Origin: Pleurotus ostreatus/Saccharomyces cerevisiae fusant
Taxonomy: Eukaryota > Opisthokonta
Reading direction: 5' to 3'
Assembly (NCBI GenBank): GCA_024196135.1
Contig: JAMQCK010000208.1
Span: forward strand, 1 to 38,576
Length of the DNA: 38,576 nt
Shown: positions 20,212 to 30,124 of the stretch, piece after piece
Layout: every line of letters starts with the position of its first letter
Numbering within the stretch: position 1 is the first letter of the stretch
Notes under the pieces: model-generated
Seen by the model: only the letters and a program-made list of their open reading frames with translations
The model's database searches: none
What the model was told of the DNA's origin: nothing
Position numbers and translations under genes: made by a program

Positions 20212-22006
20212 GAACAAGAAGATCGCGCAAACGAAGAACACCGTCTCATCGTCAACGCCCTCCTCCGGCGCTCCCTTCCCAATCGATGAGCTCCCCAACG
20301 AAGTTCTTGAACTTGTCCTTCTCTTCAGCTTGCCCGACGCGCTCGCGAACCCTGCTGCTGGTTCCCACATCGCGTACTACACGTATCTGGACCGCTGCGA
20401 CAGCATCGATTACCCCCGTCTCCTCAGCCACGTCTGCAGGCGGTGGCGGGCCGTCGTCGAAGGCTGCCCTGCCCTCTGGTCATACATATGTGTCGATGTT
20501 GGTGCCTTTGAAACCAATCTGTACAACACCGACTACTACGAAACCGTGCTCACGAAGTCTGGCGACCATCCTTTATCCCTCTCGTGTCTCGTCGGTACTG
20601 GAAAGACGAAAGATCTCAGGACTATACTCAACGGCCCCGTCTTTTCCGCGCACCTGCAGCATTTGCGCAAGCTGAGCGTGCAGAGCTACTTCGTAGCACG
20701 CGAGCGCTCGACGCCGGAAGCAGACGAGGCAGAGCTGATGCTGTCGCTGTTCCCCACTGTCGACACGCCCATGCTGGAAAGCATTCGTATCGACTGCAGT
20801 AAGGCCTCCAAGAACATGGTGCGGTACCTCCGCAAGCTCAGCCGCACGAACAGCACTGTCCTCCCTGCGAAATTGCGCATTGTCCGCTATGCACCGCGAC
20901 TGAAGGAGTTCGTGTTGGAGGGACTGGACGTGGATACGATCCTCCCCGAGGTCGCTGACGCGGCGTTATCACACTTTTCATTGCGCAAGCTGGAGCTCGC
21001 TGGGCTGAGGTGGTCAAATATGACGCATCTGCGTCTGCCGGACATAGGGCGGCGAGTGACCGACCTACTTAGGGTACTCGCGCATGCGACGCGACTCGTG
21101 GAACTTCGATGCGCGGTATTTGAGAATCAGGAAGACTGGCGAGCGCGCGAGGGAGGAACTGAGCATGCTGAGCTGAACCTGCCACTCGTCTTTCTTGAGC
21201 TCCTAGCTTTGCATCTCGTTTTCATCTCTGTCGAGGCATGCACCTTCGATATCGACCCCGAGAGGCGCTCCGGCATCGACCGATTCCTCAGCGCGATTGT
21301 TGCGCCCTCCCTCACCTCCCTGGCGATCACTCGGGGAGGAGAGGGACCGAGAGAACGCGACGGTGAGGACAAGGACTGGCGTGAATACGATGGGCGCTTA
21401 GTCGGTGACAGTGGGGAGCGCAAGGTCTACCCCTACCTGCAAGCCTTCCTCCACCGCTCTGGCAGCACTATCACCTCCCTCACGCTCGCCAACCTTGCAC
21501 TCCACCACTCCGAGCTCTTCAGCATTCTCCAGCTCGTCCCCTCTACACACACTCTACATCTAAAGGACGCCACCAAGCGGATGGGGTTCGGCTTCTGGTC
21601 CGCCCTTCGACGGCACGAGCATGACGGGCGGCCGGCGTTCGTGCCGTGCTTGCATCGACTCGTCGTCAAGCACGACCTCGGGGAGGCCGCACCCAGCACG
21701 TTCACCGCCGAGGACGTTGCTGATATGGTCAACAAGCGCTGGAGGGCCGGCCTCGGCGGCGGGGCGCGCATCGAGGTAGCGCATCGCCCGGAAGCGCGAC
21801 GCGGATCGGAAGGGTTTAACGGCGAGCATCCGAATCTTGCGTTGATGCAGCGCGATCAGAAGGTGGGACTGAGGCGGACGCAGGCGCGGGACGATCTGGA
21901 GTTGGTGTATACAGAGGTGGGGAGTCGATGGGCTGAGCGCGATAGATGTTTAGTTATCCTCAGAGACGAAGAGTATATGAGGGGAGAGAGACGTGGTATC
22001 CTGTGA
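20212..22006 (+). pseudogene. F-box-like protein F2, body separated from its start by the hAT insertion
   Basis: Open without stop from the transposon end to TGA 22004-22006, about 597 residues; the original protein would have had about 605. It begins KKIAQTKNT, then the F-box-like segment FPIDELPNEVLELVLLFSLP, SHVCRRWRAVV and CPALWSYICVD, leucine-rich stretches (SLRKLELAGLRWSNMTHLRL), and C-terminal QARDDLELVYTE. It is clearly paralogous to F1 and closer to F3. No in-frame ATG occurs between the transposon terminus and the F-box, so a normal product cannot be made unless the element excises or is spliced out. The rest shows no lesion, which suggests the insertion is recent. The 3' end is 75 bases before a MITE. 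Confidence 0.8.
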
Positions 22007-22082
22007 ATGATGATTTCAATCTCCTTGAAGTCAGAGTCAATTCCAGGAAGTACAGATTAATATTTACCATGATGACACTATA

Positions 22083-22151
22083 CAGCGGCGGCCAGATCAA
22101 TTGCGCGCTGCCTTTTTCGGAAAAATCGCCGAGGCGGGCGTTGGGTGAGGT
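22083..22151 (+). repeat. MITE left inverted repeat
   Basis: 69 bases that match the inverse of 22397-22465 with one mismatch (G at 22143 against A in the other arm when inverted). The near identity of the arms suggests a young insertion. Confidence 0.8.
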
Positions 22152-22396
22152 CGCAAAATTCCGACTCTGTCAGAAAACGGTAGAGCGTAGCTAAGAACCC
22201 ACAGATACAAAGTTTCAAGCAAAACGAGCATGTACATCGTGAGATATGCGAGGTACAGTACGTTAGGCCATGTAGTGCCATTTGATGCATCTTGGCACGT
22301 TCCATGAAGATCAAGAGCGCACCCAGGCAAAGTTGGTATGCGGGTGGGGGTTTTCAATGGCGCTCTACCGTTCTGTGTAGGTCCCGAGACTCACCT

Positions 22397-22465
22397 ACCT
22401 CACCTAACGCCCGCCTCGGCGATTTTTCCGAAAAAGGCAGCGCGCAATTGATCTGGCCGCCGCTG
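22397..22465 (-). repeat. MITE right inverted repeat
   Basis: Inverse of 22083-22151 with one mismatch; it ends CCGCCGCTG just before TA. Confidence 0.8.
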
Positions 22466-22614
22466 TACGTTGCCGCACCCATGTAACTCAATCGAATGCA
22501 TCGGAAGCAAGAAAAGCAGCATCATCCTCGTACACATGACACCCACCAAGAACAGCAGAAATGTGCGCGAGAGATGGTGCCAAAATCATAGACGTGACAA
22601 TGAATTGCGGACGC

Positions 22615-22624
22615 GGTCACCTGA
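22615..22624 (+). promoter_or_regulatory. Conserved promoter motif GGTCACCTGA upstream of F3
   Basis: Located 146-155 bases before the F3 ATG, inside the 16-mer ACGCGGTCACCTGACG shared with F1. Further blocks of similarity to the F2 promoter follow it up to the start codon. Confidence 0.5.
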
Positions 22625-22769
22625 CGCTGGCACGCACATAGACCCGTCACAAACTTCGGAAATACCCGCACCTCCCTTTGCCTTTCACCACGATCAAGTA
22701 TTCTCAAGAGAGACGTGCCACTCGATAACGACCACACGGTGCAGCGAATAAGGGTGGCCGAAGAATCCA

Positions 22770-24665
22770 ATGGGAAAACGCGAACGCAAAGCACTCAGGA
22801 AGATTGCGTTGGCGGAGAAAGCCACGTCGGCAAAGCTCTCCTCAAGTGGCCCATTCCCGATCGACCAGCTCGTCACCGAAGTTCTCGAGACTATCCTATT
22901 TCTCACTCTGCCCGACGCTCTTGCGAACCCTACTTCCGGCTCCCACATCGCTTACAATGCGTACTTGAACCGCTGCGACAGCATCGGCTATCCCCGCCTT
23001 CTGAGCCAAGTCTGCACGCAGTGGCGTGACGTTGTCGAAGGATGCCCTGCCCTGTGGTCATACATTCTCGTCAACGCTGATGCCTTTGATGTCAGCGTCG
23101 ACTACTACAACGCCGTACTCGCGAAGTCAGGGGACCACCTTTTGTCCCTGTCGTTCCTCGTCGGCAGTGACAAGGCAAATAAAGTCAGACGTGTACTCAA
23201 TGGTCCTGTATTCGCAGCGCACCTGCAGCGCTTGCGCAGGCTGAGCGTTGAGACTGTACTCGTGAGCGATCGCCCGGAAACACGCCTGGAAGGGCCGGAG
23301 CTTCTGCCACTTGTCCCCACCATCGACACGCCGCTGCTGGAAAGTCTTCTAATCGACTGTAACAAGGCTGCCAAAAGCATGGCACGCTACCTTCACGAGC
23401 TTAGTCGCACCGATAACGACTACGTATCCGCGGACTTGCGCATCGTCCGCCATGCACCGCGACTGAGGTAGTTTGTGCTAAAGGGCTTGGACATGGATGC
23501 GATCCTCCCCCATGTTGCGACAGCGGCGTCCTCTTACTTTTCTCTCCGGAAGCTGGAACTGGCTGGACTGAAGTGGTCGAACATGACGCGCCTGCGCCTG
23601 CCGGATATTGGGCGACGGGTGATCGACCTACTCAAGGTGCTCGTGCGGGCGACGCGCCTCGTGGAACTTCGCTGTGCGGTGTTTGAAGATCGAGAGGATC
23701 AGCGCGCGCACGAGGGCGGGCCTGAGCACGCCGAGCTGGACCTGCCACCCATTCTTCCTGACCTCGCCTTTCCTGACCTCGTCACCCTGCACCTCGTCCT
23801 CATCCCTCTCAAAGCCGCCGATGGCGGTGTCTACGGCGACGAGAATCCCGATAAACGCACCGGCGTCGATCGATTCTTGAGTGCGCTCGTCACGCCCGCC
23901 CTCACCTCCCTGGCCGTCACTCGTAGAGGAGAGCCGCCAAACGAGCGCGACGACGAAGATTGGGATGAGTTCTACGGACGTGACAACGGCAACAACGGAA
24001 AACCCAAGTACAAGCTCCACCCGCACCTTCAAGCCTTCCTCGACCGCTCCAACTGCACCCTCACCTCCCTCGCCCTCGACAACCTCGCCCTCTATCCCCC
24101 CGAGCTCTTCAAAATCATCCTGCTCGTCCCCTCCTTGCACACCCTACGTCTCAAGGACGCTACCAAGCAGATGGGGGCGGAATTCTGGGAAGTCTTCGGC
24201 CAACGCGGGCCCCGCGGGTGACCGGTTTTTGTGCCCTTCCTGCGCCACCTCGTCGTGCGGCACGACCTTGGGGACGCGGCGGGCAGCACGTTCACCAGCG
24301 CGGACGTCGCGGAGATGGTCAATGCGCGGTGGAAAGCCGGCCGGGGCGGCGGGGCGCGCATCGAAGTCGTGCATCGGCGACAGGTTTATCAGCCGTCAAG
24401 GCTGTTAGTCCAGCAACGGATGGGGGTGCGGCAGGGAGGGCAGGGAGGGCCCAACATGCGCTTCAGGCATTTCAGGCATGGCGGTTCAGAGCTGCCGGCG
24501 CCACGGGAGGCTGCGAGTAATGTGGAGCTGGAGCGAACGCAGGCGCGGGACGACTTGGAGCTGGTGTACGTGGAGATGCCGGAGGAGACGCGGACTGAGC
24601 GCGAGGAACGTCTTGTCGTCCTCAGAGTTGAAGGGTCTATGAGCGGAACGATGGAGGTCCTATGA
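22770..24665 (+). pseudogene. F-box-like protein F3, two in-frame nonsense codons
   Basis: A 632-codon frame from ATG 22770 to TGA 24663-24665, interrupted by TAG at 23469-23471 and TGA at 24219-24221 but with no frameshift. It starts MGKRERKALRKIA, then FPIDQLVTEVLETILFLTLP and CPALWSYILVN (F-box-like), then SLRKLELAGLKWSNMTRLRL, and ends with QARDDLELVYVE. It is a close paralog of F2 along its whole length: F2 has GAG where F3 has the TAG, and CGG where F3 has the TGA. The first stop would leave a 233-residue protein that keeps the F-box but loses the substrate-side repeats. It is a recent pseudogene, or a truncated adaptor if transcribed. Stop readthrough is possible but nothing here supports it. 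Confidence 0.8.
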
Positions 24666-24829
24666 ATGGTGATGTTGATGTCCTCTGACGGAACACAGTC
24701 GGACACCCAGCTTGCGAGCAGTAAACAGGAGCGTGATTCTGGTTAGAAGTACAACGATAGCAATACGTACTGAGATAACAGACACTAAATTCATAAAACG
24801 ACACGCAAGACCTTCCGCGATAGTTCTCT

Positions 24830-26008
24830 TTACAGGGCCGGAACGGAGATGGGCAGCGACTGCTTCCAAGGGTAGGCAGTGTACTACATGGACGTTAGTC
24901 AAAGCAATGGCTGATGCAGTCAGAGGCTCCCCCACCTTCCACAATGCCGCATACTTCCAGTACAGCATCCACGGGCCAATCGTGTTCTTGACGAACCCGG
25001 GCGCGGGCGGGAACTCGCAGCCGGGCGGGAGGTTCTGGACGACGAACGGCAGGGCGAGCTTGTTGTCGTCGGACTGCTGCGCCTTGTGCGTCGCCATATT
25101 GACCTCCTGCAGCTCCTCTTCGGACATCTTGGCCTTGAGCTAAGAGAGGGACGGTGAGTAGGTTGTATGCGCATATATGCGATCTAAACGCACCTTCTCG
25201 GCGTCCAACGACTCCAGCTCGTCCGAGAGGTGCTCCATGACGGGGAAGAGAATGTCGTCGATCTGTGGAAGGGGATAGTGTTAGCGACAGGGGTGAGGTG
25301 AGGGTAGTCGCTTGGCGTACCTTTGCCCTGAAGACGGCTGCGTCGAACTTGTCTTCCGTTGTGGACTCAATGTACTTGATGAGCTCCTCCAGCTATCTCC
25401 TGTCAGCACTGAAGCCAGAACGAGATGAGTAGGACGTACTGGCTGCAAGAACGACTCGTGCTGCTTGTGGTTCAGCTCCATCGAGCCAGGGATCTTCTTC
25501 TCGAGCATCGGGAACAACGTCTTCTCCTCAGCCTCATGGTGCTCCTGTACTCCCAGTCAGCACGCTCTGCAACATAGCACAATTGCACCACGCACAGCAA
25601 GGAACTTGATCGAGAGCGCCGCATACGCGCGGTAGTTCTCAAAGTCGCCCGCCGGGATCTTGTCCGCGTAGAAGTACGTGCTCTTCCACGCATTCCAGAT
25701 GATCATATGCATCCACGCCATCGCCCACGCCGTCTTCCCTGACGCAGCCGCAGGGCGGGGGACCTCGGCAACCTTCCTGCGAAACAAGCCCGATGTCAGT
25801 CAGGAGAACACCTCAACCCCAAGCACGCCACGCACCGAATCTTCGCGACCTCCGCCAGCACAGCGGCGTCGCTGAACTTGCTCTTGCTCATAACGGGGTC
25901 CGTCGACATGACGAGGGCGACGTTCGCGGTGGGCAGGATGTTGAGGGTGCGGTAGGCGAGGAACGCGAGGGCGCCGACGAGGATGGAGGTGACGAGCTTG
26001 AGGTTCAT
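24830..26008 (-). CDS. Membrane-anchored hemerythrin/HHE-domain protein
   Basis: Seven exons (26008-25836, 25776-25596, 25544-25440, 25392-25321, 25262-25194, 25139-24936, 24883-24830) join in frame to 285 residues ending at TAA. Residues 3-23 are one hydrophobic segment (LVTSILVGALAFLAYRTL), a likely membrane anchor or signal. The rest fits a four-helix hemerythrin-like domain with metal-ligand candidates His81, His120/His121 and Glu125 (EHHEAEEKTLFPML), His144 and His147 (NHKQHESF), and His188 (LFPVMEHLSDELE). Such domains bind a di-iron centre and oxygen or nitric oxide, or sense iron or redox state. The ligands are visible; the function is inference. The last exon (YTAYPWKQSLPISVPAL) rests on a GTGGGG donor and a clean TAG acceptor. 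It converges with F3, the two stops being 164 bases apart. Confidence 0.78.
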
Positions 26009-26452
26009 GACCAAGGAGGGGTCTGAATGGCGCCTAAAGAGCGCGTTGCTGGCCTCGAGGGCGCGGCCCGCCGAGAGCGTCGTGCGCGGCAGCGCGGCGC
26101 AACCGCATCATGAGCGCGTAGCTCCAGCCAATCAGGGGTGCCCATTTGCTCAGCGATTCTATTGTTCTTGTTCTGGAAGGGTCGCGTGGCGTACCTTGGT
26201 GGCGAAGTGCAAGTTCGAATCCTCGACAAGGATCTGATTATTGGTCGCAGTGATACAACGAAAGTGATTTGTTGATTGCAGAGAAAGAGCGACAACAGTA
26301 CAGTAAAAGACAAGTTGAGATAAAGAGGCCCGACACATTGCACGAATGCATCCCAGAGACGGACAAGGAGGCCCAGAGAAACGAATTGAGAGATCAGTGC
26401 AGTCGGCCACGAGGCCTTTCGCCTTGTGAGTAGCTCAGTAAGTATGTGTTGC
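26009..26452. other. Intergenic region between two minus-strand genes
   Basis: Holds the presumed promoter of the hemerythrin gene and the 3' region of G1. A TTCGAATCC string occurs at about 26215 without a foldable tRNA. No gene was seen. Confidence 0.4.
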
Positions 26453-27368
26453 TCATGACTGGGAGAAGTCTCCAGCGGCGGCACTGTCAAGGGGTTAGTA
26501 GGAATAGGCGAAATAGTGACCTGTGACTTACACGACGTCCGTCATGCCGTCGTAGACCTTACGGTATGTACCGAACTTCAAGCTGTCATACAGTCAGTCT
26601 TGGTCAGGGCGATGAAGGGACATATACTCACTAAGAGGTGCTAACACCAAGAGCGCCAGACAAGTCGGCAGAGATGATGCTCTCGCCCGAGTTCGCATCT
26701 TCGACGTTGTAGCTCATCGAACCGCTGGGACCGAACGTGATCCTGGACGCCATCGTCAGCTACGCACCCCAGCATATTCTGACCACTTCAGAACTCACCT
26801 CATCGTGTGCAACGTCGTCCGCCCCACGTAGCTCTCCCACGCCGCGCTCGGGCATCCGCCTCCGCACAGCGTCTCGCTCTCCACCCCAACCACCCCCTTC
26901 CTCGCGGTCAGCGTCACCACCGGCCCGCCCTTCCCCGCGTCGAAAATCTGCATCAGGTGGAAGAAGTTGCTCCCCGTGCCCGTCCCCTCCGCGACGTACT
27001 CCTTCCACGAGTAGGTGTGCTCCTCGCCCGCGGCCGCGTTGTGCGCGCGGAACTCGTTGCGCTGGCGCGGGGAGTCGAGGTGCTTAGTGTCGAGGTTCTT
27101 GGACCCGTCGGCGGAGAGCGTGAACTGGTAGCAGTCGGCGATGCCGAGGTTCGCGAAGTCGCCCGTGCAGGGGTACTCGAGGACACCTGGAGGGTGAGTA
27201 AGTATGTGGTATGGAGAGGAGGAGGGCAGAGTGGGAAGACGTACCAGTCATTTGCCATTGGGCTTGGTTGTCGAAGGCGCGGCCGTACGCAAGCTTGGAG
27301 CCGTCGTTGAGGACCTTGGCAGACGCGAATGTCGCGAAGGCGAGAGGAACTGCGGATGAGAACTTCAT
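26453..27368 (-). CDS. Secreted polysaccharide-lyase-like protein G1 (alginate-lyase-2/PL20-like fold)
   Basis: Five exons (27368-27245, 27186-26799, 26742-26632, 26582-26532, 26483-26453) give 234 residues. A signal peptide (MKFSSAVPLAFATFASA) precedes the mature start KVLNDGSKLAYG. Three strand motifs match the jelly-roll alginate lyase clan (PL7, PL18 and PL20 families): RNEFR (84-88, compare R-x-E-x-R), FHLMQIF (about 117-123, compare Q-I) and LKFGTYR (compare Y-F-K-x-G-x-Y). In fungi the PL20 glucuronan lyases have this size and fold, so extracellular beta-elimination of uronic-acid polymers is the best guess. The exact substrate is not shown, and I cannot verify the catalytic Tyr/His. 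Exon lengths after exon 1 are those of G2 and G3 (388, 111, 51 and 31 bases), so the three are duplicates. A TATA-like CATAAATA lies on the minus strand near 27520. Confidence 0.68.
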
Positions 27369-28188
27369 GTTGGAGAAAGTAGAGTAAATTTGTAGCGCGT
27401 GGATATTGCGGTGTTGTACTTGCGATGCCGCGTCGAGAATGTGGATGTACTTGAGGCTTGTCGAGTGTTTGTCTTGACTTGCAGGGAGGGGGTGGAATGG
27501 ATGTGAGCGGAGTCCTGTCCGTATTTATGGGACTCCCCTTCCCCGACCTCTCCGGCGCCCTCACTATGTCTTCACCACTTTTCAGTCAAAAAGGCAGTGC
27601 TCCGTCCCGAAACCACACAACGGCAAGAGAAATTCCACGTCTGTTGCCCCAGAGAGGTGGATTGAGAATCAAAGGCTGTGTAACGACCGGCACTTTGAGA
27701 CGAAACAGGAAACGTTTCTGGTCTGGTTACAGGTCGTAGTCGTTGGAACTTGGAGAGGAGCCGTTCAGAAGACGCCGCCAAAATGCAGACCTTCAGTGAG
27801 CAGGCGGTTAATCGAATGCTGTCGATGCGATGATGATTTAATGCCAAGGATAAGGGTGACGAGAGGATTCTATGGCATCCATGGGTGAGGCTGAAACAGA
27901 GACGTCGTTGCGAAGGAAACAAAAAGTCTCAAAGCCAGTCGTCGCAATGAGACGAGAGGTCAAAGTCTCGGTCTATCCAGCGCATTGACCACGAGGGTAG
28001 AGGATCAAGGGCCTAGCTCTCTATTCAATTTCTCGAGTTCCGCCAGTCAAACTTGCGTGTCGGGAACCAATCCATGAGGTTCACGGTGAGGGTGGGAAGG
28101 AAGAGATTTCGGTATTTGCCGAGACACCCACGCGTCACTTCCCTTCAGCCACCTGAGTGGGCGGCAGACTGCTGGCCGGAAGAGCGGG
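27369..28188. promoter_or_regulatory. Divergent intergenic region of G1 and F4
   Basis: 820 bases. Near G1 it contains the TATA-like sequence CATAAATA (minus strand, about 27520). GCCACCTGAG at about 28148, just before F4, resembles the F1-F3 motif core CACCTGA. No coding frame is convincing. Confidence 0.4.
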
Positions 28189-29965
28189 ATGGCGACGAGT
28201 AAGATCATCTCAGCATCGACAGTCTGAGTGTGGCTCACAATACTCAGTATCCTCGGAATGTCGACCGTTCCCCATACACGACCTGCCCAACGAGATCGTC
28301 GACAACATCCTAACGCTCTCCATCCCCAAGGAGCTCACAGACCCCACTCCAGGCTCAGCCAAAATCTTCCGTGCCTTCCTGAAGCGGACTGGCGTGCGCA
28401 ACTACTCACGCCTGCTCAATCAAGTCTGCAGGAAGTGGCGCACTCTGGTCAATCGGAACGCGACTATATGGTCCTATATCTTCGTTTGCGCGGTCAGGGA
28501 CGACGGGTATGGGTGTGAGTACTTCCCGGAGCACTACAAGGAACCGCTAGCGCTCTCGAAGGACAAACCCCTCTCCCTCGTATGCATCCTCGGCGAGATG
28601 AGCACCTCCGAGGTGCTTTCCTCGCCACCCTTTGCGCACCACGTCTCTCGCATGAGAATGCTCTGCGTTGACGTTCTCGGCTTCCACTGTACAGATTAAC
28701 TGTTCCCGCTCTTCGAGAAGGTAGTGACGCCGGCGCTCGAGGTGCTTCGCGTGTATGACACCGACGATGCGGGCGCAGCCTGGGAATACGACGGCGATTG
28801 GAAAGGAATGCTACACAGCGCCCCGCGCTTGTCGGAACTCTCCTTCGCGGGCTTTCGACATGATCTGAACATATTTTCTCTCTCCCGCGTGGGGCAGGCG
28901 GGTATAGATTGGTCGCGCCTGACGGTGCTCCGTCTGCCTGACATACCCTGCAGAGCGTCCGACCTCCTCTTCATCGTCTCGACCAGTATTCAGCTGCAAG
29001 TCTTCCAGTGCACCGTGTTCGGTCACCCCGAGAACGATGAGCTTTGTCCAGCTGAGTTCTCGGAGCCGCTGAGCGACAGTGAGGACGACTGGTCCGAAGA
29101 GGAGGATGAAGCGACTCATACAGAGGAGGATCGACAAGATGCCGCAGCGCGTCGGGCCACCAGGGATCAGAGAAGGGCAGCGCAGCAAGCCATGATGGGC
29201 CCGCACCTGCTTCCCAACCTGGGTGATCTGCATGTTGAGGTTGCCCTCCACCCCATTCACAATCCCAACGACTCGTGGCGCCGCCGGGGGAGTGACTCGA
29301 CGGTAGACGAATGTTCGGGGATGGTGAAGTTTCTCAACGGACTCAACACCCCTGCGCTATCAACGCTCGCCATATCTGCAACGAACGGACTGGCCTCCAA
29401 CACCCAGGACTCAGACATTGAGGACTACGAGGACGCCCTCGATTCTCAAGAGCACGGCACGGGGGCCTTCCTTCTCGAGCCCCTTCTCAATGACCTCATC
29501 GAGCGGTCGCAATGCAGGGTCCACCACCTCTCGCTCTCGCGCCTCTTCGTTTCCCTCCCTGAACTTCTTGGTATCATCGAGCTGTTCCCCCACCTCCACT
29601 CGCTGCACCTCGACCGGCCGTTGCGCTTCAAGCGTGGCTCGCTGCTCAACGGCCTAGAAGAGCGCAATGGTCACCTCCTTGCGCCCGAGCTTCGGCGCCT
29701 GGTCATCGAAAGCCGCGCGCAGAACATGCTGAGCGGCATCAAGACCAGCGAAATCTTCCGCATGATCGACTCGAGATGGCCACCTGGCTGGAGCGACACC
29801 GACGCGGCGTACGTGAAGGTCGTGCACTGCCCGAGTGACGAGTCGGAGGAAGGGACACCCGAGAATGTCATGCAGGAGCGCATGAGCAGCAGGATCGCCG
29901 AGATGCAAGCTAGGAAAGACCTTGAGCTGGTGATTACAGAGCTGAAGCGGGATGAGAGCATTTAA
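28189..29965 (+). pseudogene. F-box-like protein F4, one nonsense codon
   Basis: Ten-base first exon (28189-28198, ATG GCG ACG A), a 49-base intron (GTAAG...TCAG), then one long exon 28248-29965. The reading is MATISSECRPFPIHDLPNEI onward, 575 codons plus stop. It contains the F-box-like segment, QVCRKWRTLV and IWSYIFVC, an acidic stretch, and C-terminal ARKDLELVITEL. TAA at 28697-28699 interrupts it where intact F5 reads WTDPVFPLFEK (here CTD, stop, LFPLFEK); the frame is otherwise maintained. It forms a second subfamily with F5, distinct from F1-F3. The codon is probably a true lesion: an intron around it would have to be about 27 bases, too short for this genome. An undamaged remainder argues for recent loss. 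Confidence 0.75.
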
Positions 29966-30124
29966 AATGCCCTCGAGATCTCCAGGATAGCATGCTAGCA
30001 TATAAAGATGATACCGTACTCGTTGGGATGTAGAAACAAGTCCAGTATGAATGAGCTGGTTCTGCTCATGGGTTGTACTCTCAATGATTCCGATTCGCTT
30101 CTCTTCTGATTTCCGTCGTGCAGA

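Larger units (their letters stand above)
22081..22467. mobile_element. MITE, Tc1/mariner-like (TA-flanked), about 383 bp
   Basis: Between TA dinucleotides at 22081-22082 and 22466-22467 lies a non-coding element with long terminal inverted repeats starting CAGCGGCGG. Size, lack of a coding frame, long TIRs and TA flanks fit a miniature inverted-repeat element of the Tc1/mariner type. The TA duplication is two bases and so weak on its own. It sits between F2 and the F3 promoter. Confidence 0.75.

Noticed and set aside
26207..26225. A second TTCGAATCC string
   Set aside because: Flanks do not form a T stem or acceptor stem; a nine-base match is expected by chance in a window this size.
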